DNA of 64,000 nucleotides from Planctomycetota bacterium (GTDB lineage Bacteria; Planctomycetota; UBA8742; UBA2392): positions 1-64,000 of the forward strand of contig JADLFN010000048.1 of NCBI GenBank assembly GCA_020845475.1, written 5' to 3'. Shown piece by piece: positions 1-8,438 of this stretch (its first letter is position 1; every line of letters starts with the position of its first letter). The notes below the pieces were generated by a model that saw nothing but the letters and a program-made list of their open reading frames with translations, did not search any database and was not told the origin of the DNA. A program made the position numbers and the translations under genes.

Positions 1-160
1 CGTCGAGCACTCCCTGCTCTTCACCGGCGATGCGCAGGTTGGCGTCGCGGGCGAAAATTTTGACATCAAAGTGGCTGCGGATGATTTTCAGGTGACGGTC
101 GCGGTCACCGAAAAGGGCGTAGGCTTCGTCGTTGTCGCGCAGCCGGATGGTTTTTTCCAT
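1..160 (-). CDS. PhoH-like ATPase, N-terminal fragment (cut by window edge)
   Basis: Only the first 53 codons are inside the window; the gene continues beyond base 1. The translation starts at ATG 158-160 and reads MEKTIRLRDNDEAYALFGDR, then a segment with HLKIIRSHFDVKIFARDANL followed by RIAGEE. The pattern LFGxxDxHLK, then an I-x-x-R segment and an I-x-GE turn, matches the small N-terminal domain that precedes the P-loop ATPase in PhoH/YbeZ family proteins. The ATPase domain itself lies outside. An AAGG lies 5 nt before the ATG; a better AGGAGG lies about 30 nt upstream, so the start is not settled. The reading frame stays open upstream. Confidence 0.7.
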   Translation of the reverse strand, partial: MEKTIRLRDNDEAYALFGDRDRHLKIIRSHFDVKIFARDANLRIAGEEQGVLD

Positions 161-367
161 GTACGCCTTGATCGTTCCGGTAGTCGTATCAGCCTCCTTT
201 TCTGGTTTTGCAGCGCCCCCATTGGCACGCCCCAAGTGTATCACATCAAAACGCGTGTGCCACTTTCCGCTGAATGTTGAACGCAAGTGGAAAGCCTGTG
301 GATCCACATTTTCAGCCTTTCCGTGAAGATTGCGCCAAGGTTGACGCGTCAACTGCGGCGAAATGAG

Positions 368-391
368 AAGACCCGGGCGAACCCGGGTCTT
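368..391 (-). terminator. Intrinsic terminator after the secreted multidomain protein
   Basis: A perfect 10-bp stem AAGACCCGGG / CCCGGGTCTT closes on a 4-nt loop (CGAA). It begins about 20 nt past the stop codon of the minus-strand gene ending at 413. The A/T pairs at the base of the stem give a short U-rich flank on either strand, so it may act in both directions. Confidence 0.75.
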
Positions 392-412
392 TTCACAAAA
401 GTGCCGCAGCAA

Positions 413-3232
413 CTACGAACGGCGGCGGCGCAGCTTCAGAACGGCCAGCGGCAGCAGTGCCGCCAGCGCGAGCGCCCAGGGCAGGCCGTTTTCGTCGCTG
501 GTGCTGCAGCTTCCGCCGATTTTGGTTCCGCTGCTGAGCGAGTTGCCCAGCGTGAAGGTGCCGCTCCCGGACGCGGGATTATCCGCAACGCCGCCCGTGA
601 ACGTGACCGTGATCGTGCCAAGCTGCGCCGTGGACGAGATCGAGTACGTCCAGCGCACGGTACGCGTCTGGCCCACGGGAATCGATATCGGCAGCGCCGG
701 GTTGGGCGCGCCGCTGACGATGTAATCGCTGTTCACTGAAGCCGCGCCGCGTGTGAAATCGACGGCTGCGGGCGCGTTGAACACGCCCGTTGCGCGGCCC
801 AGCGTGTTGTTCACCAGCACTTCAAGAATCAGCACGCCGCTTTGCGTCAGGTTCGAGCCTGCGCCCGCGCGAATCACGGTGTACGCCAGAGACGGCAGCG
901 CGGCTACGCCGCCGGTGACGGTGAAGCTGTCCGTGGGATCGCCGGGAATCTTGCTCGTGCCGGCGTTGGCGGTGGCGGAGGCAATCACGCCGCCGTTGGT
1001 GGTGGTGGGATTGCCGGTGACGACAAAGGCAAAGCTGGTGCTGCCGCCGGCCACGATCGTGGCGGGCAGTGCGGGCGTGGGGCCGGTGATGGTGTATTCA
1101 GCCGTGACGTCGGCGCCCAGCGCGTGGGTGAGTTTGAGCGTCAGGGCTGTCACGTCCACGGGCGTGGTGCCGCTGGTGTTGGAAATGTTCACGTTGATCG
1201 TGACCGCGCCGCTGACGCTGGCATCAAGCGTTTTGGGCGGGGTGACGGTCACGCTGGTCATCTCCAGGGGCGTGAGCGGTGTGGTGTTATTGATGTTCAC
1301 ATTGATCTGGTAGCTCGCGCCACGCGAAGCCCAGCGCAGCACGCGGATGAACAGCTCACCCGTGGCGGGCGGAGTCGCGCCCAGTGCGGTGTAAGCAGCA
1401 CCGGTGGTAGCGGTGACCACGACTTTGCGCAGGCCGGCGGTTTCACGCGTGAGGTCGTTGGCAAGGAAACCGTCGGCGACATCAATCAGTGCGCCCGCGC
1501 CGGTGTTGAGGTCATAGACCTCGATGTCGAGGTCGATGTCCGTGGCGGCGACGTAAACGAGCGTGATTTCGATCGGGCGGTTGTTCTGGACGTTCTGCAC
1601 CTTGTACCAGTCGTCGCCGTCCATGGCCTTGAGGCCGGTGTTGAGGCCGGTGTTGATGCGCGAGTTGTTGGTGGCGCGGGCTTCGGCGTTGGAGCTGTTT
1701 GGCTCCTTGGCGTCTTCGGGCGCTACGTTCACGGGCGTGAGGGTGGTGGCGCCGGCGGCGCCATTGACGAACACGGCAAGCTGGTATGTGCCGTTGGTGG
1801 GAATGTTGCCCACACGCACGCGAATCAGGTAATCGCCTGCTGCATGCCCGGTGTTGCCAAGGCTGCCCACGCCGCCCCATGTGCCGACAATTTCCTTGGG
1901 TGTGGCGCCGCCCTTGGCGGTGGTGTTGTCATTGGGAATGAACGTGAAGTCAATGCGGTCGGCAAGCGCTCCGGGCGTGCCGGAACTGGGCTTGTAGAGC
2001 TCGATGTTCAGGTCGTCGGTGGTGGGCTGGCCGATGGTCATCTGCACTTCCAGCGTGGCGCCGTTGGCGAGCGTCACCTTGTACCAGTCTTCCTCGGTGC
2101 CGCTGTCGCTGAAGTACATCTTGAGGTTGGAGTGAACGCCGGGTGCGAGGGTGGTGGCGGTGGCGGCGGTGTCGTTGTTGTTGGCCCCGGTGTCATAGAC
2201 GTCGTCGGCCACGTTGGTGACGGTGAACAGGATGTCGTAGTTGCTGGCCGTGCGATAAAAGCCGATCGTCGAGGGCGCAATCTGAACCCATGCCAGCACC
2301 TGGAAGAAGTAGTCGCCCGGTGCAAGCGGCGGCGTAGTCAGCGTTTCGCTGGTGTTGATTGCGGCGGGGAAGGTCAAGTTGAAGTTGGGCGGCGGGAACG
2401 TATCGGACGCGCCGTCAAACGAAAGCACGCCGTAGTTGCCCGTGGCCGAAACCCAGAACAGGTCGTAGTTGAGCTGGTTGGCGCCGCTGGTTGTGGGAAA
2501 GTTACTCAGGTCCACCTGGATGCGGCCGGACTGCGGCAGGTTGACGCGGTAATAATCCCAGCCCGTGTAGGTGCGCGTAGCCAGGTTGGTCGTGCGCGGG
2601 CTGGCCGTGCCCGCAGGCGTGGCGTTGGTGGCATTGACCGGATAGAAGTTGTTCGAGAACGAGCCTTCCGAGGCATCAGGGACCGTGGCGCCGGCGGTGA
2701 ATTCGACGCTCCACTCGTAGTTCATCGTCTCCGTGGCGCCAATGGCGCCGCTTTGCGTGTACACGCGAATCACCACGTCGCCCTGCGCGGCGATCGTGGC
2801 CGTAGCCGCGATGCCGTTGTAGGGATCGGGCGTGCCGCTGGTGCCGCTGCCGTCGGTGCGCAGCAGTTTGTAAACCGTCGCACCCGAGGCCGGGCCGCAC
2901 AGCAGGGTCTGGGCGGCGTCAAAGATTTCGATGCCCAGCGCCGAAGTGCTTGGCGTCAGGGAAGACTGGTAGGCATAGACCGTGATCGTGCCCGCGGGCA
3001 CGGTAGCGAGCGTGAAGTAATCGTTGTCGCCCGCCGTCAGCGTGAGCTGGTCATTGAACGTAGGCGAAGTGAACAGCACGCCCCAAATGGCCGTGGGCGA
3101 ATAATGGCTGTTCGTGGTGGCCGAGGCCGCCGCAAATGAATTGTTCGGCTCAAAAACGTCAGGCGTCTGGGCCTGGGCAACTCCGGCCAAGGCGCACATC
3201 AGCAACATTGCAAGCTTCGAAGCTGTTTTCAC
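413..3232 (-). CDS. Secreted multidomain protein with pre-peptidase-like repeats and C-terminal sorting signal
   Basis: 939 aa from the GTG at 3232, chosen over an upstream TTG because GGGAGAGACC lies directly before it and the protein then opens with a clean Sec signal peptide (VKTASKLAMLLMCALAG, cleavage after AQA). The mature part has four beta-rich repeats, each led by an acidic/Asn motif (DVFEPNNS; DASEGSFSNN; DTGANNNDTA; DAKEPNSS), as in bacterial pre-peptidase C-terminal (PPC) domains. Two Ig-like beta-sandwich modules follow. The last about 35 residues carry GGSCSTS, a hydrophobic helix and RRRR, a tripartite sorting tail with cysteine. Likely exported and anchored or processed at the outer surface. 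No catalytic domain is visible. The gene is monocistronic, with a terminator behind it. Confidence 0.8.
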   Translation of the reverse strand: MKTASKLAMLLMCALAGVAQAQTPDVFEPNNSFAAASATTNSHYSPTAIWGVLFTSPTFNDQLTLTAGDNDYFTLATVPAGTITVYAYQSSLTPSTSALGIEIFDAAQTLLCGPASGATVYKLLRTDGSGTSGTPDPYNGIAATATIAAQGDVVIRVYTQSGAIGATETMNYEWSVEFTAGATVPDASEGSFSNNFYPVNATNATPAGTASPRTTNLATRTYTGWDYYRVNLPQSGRIQVDLSNFPTTSGANQLNYDLFWVSATGNYGVLSFDGASDTFPPPNFNLTFPAAINTSETLTTPPLAPGDYFFQVLAWVQIAPSTIGFYRTASNYDILFTVTNVADDVYDTGANNNDTAATATTLAPGVHSNLKMYFSDSGTEEDWYKVTLANGATLEVQMTIGQPTTDDLNIELYKPSSGTPGALADRIDFTFIPNDNTTAKGGATPKEIVGTWGGVGSLGNTGHAAGDYLIRVRVGNIPTNGTYQLAVFVNGAAGATTLTPVNVAPEDAKEPNSSNAEARATNNSRINTGLNTGLKAMDGDDWYKVQNVQNNRPIEITLVYVAATDIDLDIEVYDLNTGAGALIDVADGFLANDLTRETAGLRKVVVTATTGAAYTALGATPPATGELFIRVLRWASRGASYQINVNINNTTPLTPLEMTSVTVTPPKTLDASVSGAVTINVNISNTSGTTPVDVTALTLKLTHALGADVTAEYTITGPTPALPATIVAGGSTSFAFVVTGNPTTTNGGVIASATANAGTSKIPGDPTDSFTVTGGVAALPSLAYTVIRAGAGSNLTQSGVLILEVLVNNTLGRATGVFNAPAAVDFTRGAASVNSDYIVSGAPNPALPISIPVGQTRTVRWTYSISSTAQLGTITVTFTGGVADNPASGSGTFTLGNSLSSGTKIGGSCSTSDENGLPWALALAALLPLAVLKLRRRRS

Positions 3233-3494
3233 GGTCTCTCCCAGGATCCTGTGCCCGCCCTTTGCAGCCAAGGGCCATCCAATGACTAAGTCACCTCGCA
3301 GCGGCCAAAGCCGCGCGAACGATCCCCAAGCCTCAAGTTCAATTTAGGGTGCCTACGCTGGCTCTAGGGTAAAACGGCAGGCGCACGCGTCAATGCAGCC
3401 GTTAAGCCCCGATGACACAAACGCTGAGACGCTTTGAGCTTGAAGAATCCTTGGCGCCGGGGCAACGGACGCCCTCCTTTGATACATTCTTCCC

Positions 3495-4403
3495 GTGGCC
3501 AACCTTGACCAGTATTCGCACCGCCCCCTTGAAGCCCGCGCGGCTTTCGCACAGGCCGCTTCGCGCAGCGTGCCGATAGCCGCCGGCATCAGCGTGCTCT
3601 TGGGCGGGTTCATGACGCAGTTCGGCGCGGCTTTCTTTTCCTTCGGCATGATCTTCTGCTGGGTGTTCATAGGCATGGCCGACATTCCCGGCACGATCAG
3701 ATTCATGGGCGAAACCGCCACGGCAAGCGGCGTGGTCACGCGCGTAACGGCAACGAGCGCCAAGGAAAACGAAGCGCGCGTGCAAGAAATCGAATACCGG
3801 TTCACCGACGGTGCGGGCGCCACCCATACGGGCGTTTCCTATAGTGCCTACAACGTGCCCCATGCCGGCACGACAGTGCGCGTGGAGTACTTGCATGGAG
3901 ACCCGACTGTCAGTCGCATCGAGGGCATGCGCCGTTCGGAAATGCCGATCTTCGTAATCTTCGTGGTCATCTTCCCTGTTGTAGGCGCGTTGATTGGCAT
4001 TGCCGGCATCCGCGCGGGCCGGCGCCGCTTGCGCATGCTTTATGTGGGCCGCATGGCGCGAGGCAAACTCGTCGCCAAAGAGCCGACCAACACCAAGATC
4101 AATAACCAGACCGTCTATAAACTCACCTTTGAATTCACTACGCCCGATGGGCGAGTGGGCCGCGTCTCGGACAAGACCCACGAAACCGCACGCCTCGAGG
4201 ACGAAGCCGAGGAACTGCTGCTCTATAACCCGGACAATCTCGAAGAAGGGGCAGCGATTGATGCTCTGCCCGGCGGCGTGAAAATGAACGACGCCGGCGA
4301 GATCACGCAGTACTCGTTCGCTCGCGCCCTGCTGCTGATGCTGCTGCCCGTCGGCGGCCTGACGCTTCACGGTCTCGTGGGCGTTGTGCTGCTGCTGCGA
4401 TAG
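3495..4403 (+). CDS. DUF3592-type membrane protein
   Basis: 302 aa, GTG start; no strong ribosome-binding site is visible before it. Membrane segments appear at about residues 27-60, 150-172 and at the C-terminus (LLLMLLPVGGLTLHGLVGVV). The soluble part after the first pair contains V-x-Y-R-F-T-D-G and V-R-V-E-Y-L-H-G-D-P, the signature of DUF3592, whose members are membrane proteins of unknown role. A second cytoplasmic segment repeats the beta-rich pattern (YKLTFEFTTPDGRVG). It runs divergently from the secreted protein upstream. No function can be given. Confidence 0.7.
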   Translation: MANLDQYSHRPLEARAAFAQAASRSVPIAAGISVLLGGFMTQFGAAFFSFGMIFCWVFIGMADIPGTIRFMGETATASGVVTRVTATSAKENEARVQEIEYRFTDGAGATHTGVSYSAYNVPHAGTTVRVEYLHGDPTVSRIEGMRRSEMPIFVIFVVIFPVVGALIGIAGIRAGRRRLRMLYVGRMARGKLVAKEPTNTKINNQTVYKLTFEFTTPDGRVGRVSDKTHETARLEDEAEELLLYNPDNLEEGAAIDALPGGVKMNDAGEITQYSFARALLLMLLPVGGLTLHGLVGVVLLLR

Positions 4404-4470
4404 CGGGGGCTGCTCGCAGCGCAGAGGCCAAGAGAGCCGATGCGCGAACAACGCAACAGCATTGACACCG

Positions 4471-4570
4471 CAACACGAAGATCACGAAGCGCGCAAAGAC
4501 ACGAAGAATCGCAACAGCAGTTGCCTTACTCGGCGATCTTCGCGCCTCCGCGTTCTCGGCGTGAATGCCG
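4471..4570. repeat. Degenerate repeat with CACGAAG direct units, upstream of pyk
   Basis: The left part (4471-4509) has the unit CACGAAG three times: ACACGAAGATCACGAAG, then GCAAAGACACGAAG. The right part (about 4535-4570) has the loosely inverted GATCTTCGCGCC and CTCCGCGTTCTCGGCG. This is the short-unit, two-arm layout seen elsewhere in the window, but the arms here match only poorly. The 284-bp gap between the DUF3592 gene and pyk holds this element and nothing else I recognise. Confidence 0.45.
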
Positions 4571-4687
4571 TTGCTTTGGTCGTGGCTGTAGCTTCTGAAT
4601 AAAGGGGAATTGCAGTCATTTGTGGGTTTTGCGCAATTCGTGGCTGCTTCTGCCACAATGGGGCTCGCAAATTGTAGATTCGCCGTC

Positions 4688-6178
4688 ATGGCCAAGTTCA
4701 CTGTTCGCACCCTGCGTGGTCAGCCGCAGCGCACGAAGATTGTCTGCACGCTAGGACCCGCTTCGAGTTCACCCGAGATCATTGGCGCGATGATCGACGC
4801 CGGGCTTTCCGTCGCGCGACTGAATTTCTCGCATGGCACGCACGCCGACCACAAAGCGCGCCTGGAGCTGGTGCGCAGAGTCGCCGCCGAAAAACGCCGC
4901 AGCATCGCCGTGCTCGCCGACCTCTCCGGGCCGAAAATCCGCTGCCGCGAAATCGAGGGCGGGCAAATCGTGCTGGGTGCCGGCGAGAAAATCGACATCG
5001 TGCGCGGCGAGCAGATTGGCAATGCGCGCGAACTCACGACAACTTATGAGCGCATGGTCGATGACGTGGAAGTCAGCGAGCCGATTTTCCTCGACGACGG
5101 CGCCCTGCGTCTGCGCGTGATTGAGAAATCGCGCGAACGCCTGCGCTGCCAGGTGGAAGTCGGGGGCGTGCTCAAGAGCCGCAAGGGCATCAACCTGCCC
5201 GGCTCGAAAATCTCCGCGCCCTCGCTGACTGAGAAAGACGCGCTCGATCTCGCCTTTGCCTGCAGCATCGGCGTGGATTTCGTGGCACTTTCGTTTGTGC
5301 GCAGCGCGGCTGACGTTGCCGATCTCAAGTTGCGTTTGGCGAAGCTGGGCTCGCCCGCCAAGGCCATTGCGAAAATTGAAAAACCCGCAGCACTCGATGA
5401 CCTCGAGCGCATCATCGAAGTCAGCGACGGCGTGATGGTCGCGCGCGGCGACCTGGGCATCGAGCTGCCTGTCGAAAAAGTGCCGCTGATCCAGAAGAGA
5501 ATCATCCGTGAGGCACGCCACGCCTTAAAGCCCGTGATCGTGGCCACGCAGATGCTCGAGAGCATGATTGAAAAGCCCACGCCCACGCGCGCGGAAGTGT
5601 CCGACATCGCCAACGCCATCGAAGACGGCTGCGACGCCGTGATGCTCAGCGCCGAAACCGCCAGCGGCCAGTACCCCGTTGCCGCGGTGCGCGTGATGCA
5701 GAGTGTCGCGCGCGACGTTGAAACCAACTACGCCGACAGTGCCGCTAACAGCCACTTTCTCGAAGAAACCATCGGCGAGCCCATGCGCAAAGCCATGGTC
5801 ATGGGCGCGGCCATGATCGCGGAGGCACTGAAAGCCAAGTACATCGTGGTGCGCAGCGAATCCGGCGAAACCGCGCGCTATTTGAGCAAGATCCGCGGCC
5901 GCTGCCCGATCATCGCCGTGCACCCCGACGACGCCGTGCTGCGCCGCCACGCGCTGTTCTGGGGGGTGCTGCCGCTGCGCACGGACGCCGACCAGAGCGG
6001 CCTGCCCTCGATGGACGCCGAGTTGAGGTATCTCGCGAGCGCGATTCTGGATCAGGGGCTGGTCGAGCCGCAGGACTCGATCATCGTGGTTTCGCGCTAC
6101 CCATGGGGCGAGCAACAGCCGCCCAACAGCATCCGCACGATGATTGTCGGGGAAGTGGCCGGGACCACGGGCGGCTAA
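4688..6178 (+). CDS. pyk: Pyruvate kinase
   Basis: 496 aa from ATG 4688; an in-frame TTG at 4610 adds 26 residues that do not belong to the family. It converts phosphoenolpyruvate and ADP to pyruvate and ATP, the last step of glycolysis. Visible motifs are RTKIVCTLGPAS (15-26), ARLNFSHG (43-50), the B-domain after LADLSGPKIR (76-85), KIEKPAAL with the catalytic lysine (229-236), MVARGDLGIELP (250-261) and further on MLSAETASG. The C-terminal regulatory domain contains the SGETAR phosphate-binding segment. Length is normal for the family. The stop overlaps the stop of the convergent dxr by four bases. Confidence 0.97.
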   Translation: MAKFTVRTLRGQPQRTKIVCTLGPASSSPEIIGAMIDAGLSVARLNFSHGTHADHKARLELVRRVAAEKRRSIAVLADLSGPKIRCREIEGGQIVLGAGEKIDIVRGEQIGNARELTTTYERMVDDVEVSEPIFLDDGALRLRVIEKSRERLRCQVEVGGVLKSRKGINLPGSKISAPSLTEKDALDLAFACSIGVDFVALSFVRSAADVADLKLRLAKLGSPAKAIAKIEKPAALDDLERIIEVSDGVMVARGDLGIELPVEKVPLIQKRIIREARHALKPVIVATQMLESMIEKPTPTRAEVSDIANAIEDGCDAVMLSAETASGQYPVAAVRVMQSVARDVETNYADSAANSHFLEETIGEPMRKAMVMGAAMIAEALKAKYIVVRSESGETARYLSKIRGRCPIIAVHPDDAVLRRHALFWGVLPLRTDADQSGLPSMDAELRYLASAILDQGLVEPQDSIIVVSRYPWGEQQPPNSIRTMIVGEVAGTTGG

Positions 6179-7338
6179 GATTTCGCAGCCGCCCGCGCCC
6201 ACTTGTCCGTCTCCAGCACCTGCTCCAGCGTGGGCTTGGCGATGTTCGTGTGGGCATCAACCACGCGCTTAACAGTCGCGTAAATGTCGAGGTACTTGAT
6301 CTCGCGATTCAGGAAGCGCTCAACGGCCACTTCATTAGCCGCGTTCATCGCGGCGCTCAAGGTGCCGCCCGCAGCCGCGACTTCGAAGCCCAGTTTCAGC
6401 GCGGGGAAGCGCTCAAAGTTGACTACCTCGAGCGTCATGTTGCTCATCCATTGGATGGTCGCGGCGGGGATGCTCGATTCGATGCGGTGCGGATAGCTCA
6501 GCGCATACTGGATCGGGATCTTCATGTCCGTCGGGCCAAGCTGGGCGATGATGCTGTGGTCGATGAACTCGACCATCGAGTGGATGATGCTCTGCGGGTG
6601 AATCACGGCGTCAATCTGCTCGCGCCGCAGGTCGAACAGCCAGCGCGCCTCGATCACTTCGAGCGCCTTGTTGAATAAGGTCGCGCTATCAATCGTGATC
6701 TTGCGGCCCATCACCCACGTTGGGTGTTTCAGGGCCTGCTCGAGCGTGACGTTCTTGAGGTCTTCGATCGGCGTCTGTCTAAAGGGCCCGCCGCTGGCCG
6801 TGAGAATCACGCGCTTGATCTCTTTGTTGTTCTCGCCACGCAGGCACTGAAATATCGCGCTGTGCTCGCTGTCCACGGGCAAAAGTTCCGCGCCGGTTTT
6901 CTTGCAGATGTCCGTCAAAATCGGGCCCGTCATCACCAGCGACTCTTTGTTGGCCAGCGCCAACCGCTTCCCCCGCCGCGCCGCTTCCAGATTGCTCGCC
7001 AATCCTGCGGCACCGGTGATCGCGCCTAAACACACGTCGTAGTCGAGGTTCTTGGCCAGCGAAACGAGATCGTCCTGCCCCGACAAAAGCCACTCGGTCT
7101 TGACGCCCTTTTTCTTGAGCGCCGCGATGCCTTCTTTGGCGGCCTTGGCGGCAGCGGGGTCGGTGATGGCCGCGGCCTTGGGGCGGAATTCGTCAACCTG
7201 CTTGAGGATGTTCTCAAAGCGTTTGCCACAGGCCAGACCGACGAGTTCGAATTTGTCGGCGTGTTTGCGCAGCACATCCAGCGTGCTTTCGCCAATGGAG
7301 CCGGAGCTTCCCAGGAGCAGGACTTTGGTCTTGGCCAT
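6175..7338 (-). CDS. dxr: 1-deoxy-D-xylulose 5-phosphate reductoisomerase
   Basis: 387 aa. It catalyses the first committed step of the non-mevalonate (MEP) isoprenoid pathway, converting DXP to MEP with NADPH and a divalent metal. The Rossmann motif GSSGSIG is at 10-16. Next come LANKES (128-133), the metal and substrate residues in VDSEHS (155-160), ILTASGGPFR (178-187), HPTWVMGRKITIDSAT (205-220) and NKALEVIEA (223-231), then IHPQSIIHSMVEF. The protein is complete. It follows the selenoprotein gene in the same direction but is separated from it by a hairpin terminator. Confidence 0.97.
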   Translation of the reverse strand: MAKTKVLLLGSSGSIGESTLDVLRKHADKFELVGLACGKRFENILKQVDEFRPKAAAITDPAAAKAAKEGIAALKKKGVKTEWLLSGQDDLVSLAKNLDYDVCLGAITGAAGLASNLEAARRGKRLALANKESLVMTGPILTDICKKTGAELLPVDSEHSAIFQCLRGENNKEIKRVILTASGGPFRQTPIEDLKNVTLEQALKHPTWVMGRKITIDSATLFNKALEVIEARWLFDLRREQIDAVIHPQSIIHSMVEFIDHSIIAQLGPTDMKIPIQYALSYPHRIESSIPAATIQWMSNMTLEVVNFERFPALKLGFEVAAAGGTLSAAMNAANEVAVERFLNREIKYLDIYATVKRVVDAHTNIAKPTLEQVLETDKWARAAAKS

Positions 7339-7357
7339 GGCGCGACTCTAAATGAAA

Positions 7358-7385
7358 CGGGCCGGGCGCGAAAGCGACCGGCCCG
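7358..7385 (-). terminator. Intrinsic terminator after the selenoprotein gene
   Basis: The stem CGGGCCGG / CCGGCCCG carries an inner CGC-GAAA-GCG tetraloop hairpin. On the minus strand it is followed by TTTCATTT. It lies 14 nt after the stop of the gene at 7399-8385 and 20 nt before dxr starts, so it should separate the two transcripts. Confidence 0.7.
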
Positions 7386-7398
7386 CCGTGGCTGATCT

Positions 7399-8385
7399 CT
7401 ACTTGTAAAGCGTCGAGCCCTCGATGGCGTTGGCGATCTCGCGCGCCTTGGCGCCCGCAGCCGTGCCTTCGAGTGATTTCTGCAAGCCGCGGAGGTTCTT
7501 GACCTTATCGGCCTTGTTCTTGGAGCTCTTGTTGCCGGCGAGCGTCTTCTGCAGCGTGGCCCAGGCGCTGATTTCCTTTTTTACGTCTTTGTCGGCGCGC
7601 AGGCTCTTGGCTTCCTCGGCGGTTTCGTCGCCGATTGATGTGCCTTTGTAACAGGCAGCAATCTTGTCCAGCATCGCCAGCGTGAGGTCATAGCGCTTTT
7701 CGCCCTTGGCCGCGTCGGCAGTGGCGCGCATGTAGTCAACGTTCTTCTTGATGGCATCAAGGATCAGCTGCGCGTCGGCTTCGGCCTTTTCGCCGGGCTT
7801 GGCCGTGAGCACCGCGTTGGCCAGTTCTTCAGCTTTGGCGTATTCGCCTTTGGCATAGGCCTGCGCAGCCTTCTCGCAGTCCTTTTCGACTTTGTCTTTG
7901 TTGATGCCGGGGTAGGGCCGCTTGGCCAGCTCTTTGGTGACGATGTCGTCCCAGCCCTCTGAGCCTTTGAAGATCAACAGGCCCGAGACACCAATGACGT
8001 AGGTGTTGGGCATGGTCTTGCAGTCCCACTGTGAAAGCTGGCTGTCGGCCAGCGTGACCACAGGGAACGTGAGCTTCCACTCGGCGGCAAAGGCCAGGTT
8101 TTCAAGGGCGCTGAAACCGTCGCCCTCAATGGCGAACATGCGCACGCCTTTGTCTTTGTTCTTGGCGTAGAATTCTTCAAAGTGCGGCAACTGCCGCAGG
8201 CACGGGCCTCACGTAATGCCCCAGATCTTGATGACGACAACGCTGCCCAGGCAGGCATCGCGCGTCGCGGCATCCGTCGGGCAAGAGAGCCCGCCCATGG
8301 TGAAATCCGGCGCCGGAGAATTGACCGATTGCGCGCCCAGAAACGAACCGGCGCAAAGCGCCAGCAGCACAAGCAACATTCGCAT
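7399..8385 (-). CDS. Secreted TlpA/thioredoxin-like selenoprotein (TGA read as selenocysteine, U-G-P-C motif)
   Basis: 328 aa when the TGA at 8209-8211 is read through. The ATG at 8385 has AAAGGGCG upstream. A signal peptide (MRMLLVLLALCAGSFLGA) leads to PAPDFT and then VVVIKIWGIT-U59-GPC62-LRQLPHFEEFY. This is the TlpA/redoxin active-site region, with the in-frame stop exactly at the first CxxC cysteine. The frame continues through the rest of the fold: VRMFAIEGD, TFPVVTLAD, cis-Pro MPNTYVIG and a C-terminal helical extension of about 150 residues resembling TPR-like pairs. It is likely an exported thiol/selenol oxidoreductase. Upstream is nadB, 53 bp away and on the same strand. A nonsense mutation or sequencing error is the alternative; the exact position at the catalytic residue and the hairpin behind it favour selenocysteine. 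Confidence 0.8.
8182..8203 (-). promoter_or_regulatory. Candidate bacterial SECIS hairpin
   Basis: In the mRNA 3' of the UGA, GCGGC-AGUU-GCCGC (8184-8197) forms a five-pair stem with a four-base loop. An alternative fold adds an outer GUGC/GCAC pair across an internal bulge (8182-8203). The loop starts 17 nt after the UGA and has G as its second base. This fits the published rule for bacterial SECIS elements: apical loop 16-37 nt from UGA and a G among its first two bases. Confidence 0.6.
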
Positions 8386-8438
8386 GATTCGCCCTTTGAC
8401 GATGGGCCCAGATTGCACAGAATAGCAAGCGCCAGCAC

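Noticed and set aside
842-3139. A 765-aa open frame on the plus strand across the secreted protein gene
   Set aside because: It is made mostly of Gly, Arg, Val and Ala, has no recognisable domain, and lies opposite a gene with a signal peptide, domain repeats and sorting tail. A by-product of GC-rich codon use.
4769-6202. Long minus-strand frames across pyk
   Set aside because: They are antisense to a fully conserved enzyme and have no family features of their own.
7399-8385. TGA read as tryptophan (alternative genetic code)
   Set aside because: TGA serves as an ordinary stop in many genes in the window (for example at 27606 and 45593), and tryptophan would make no sense at the catalytic cysteine.
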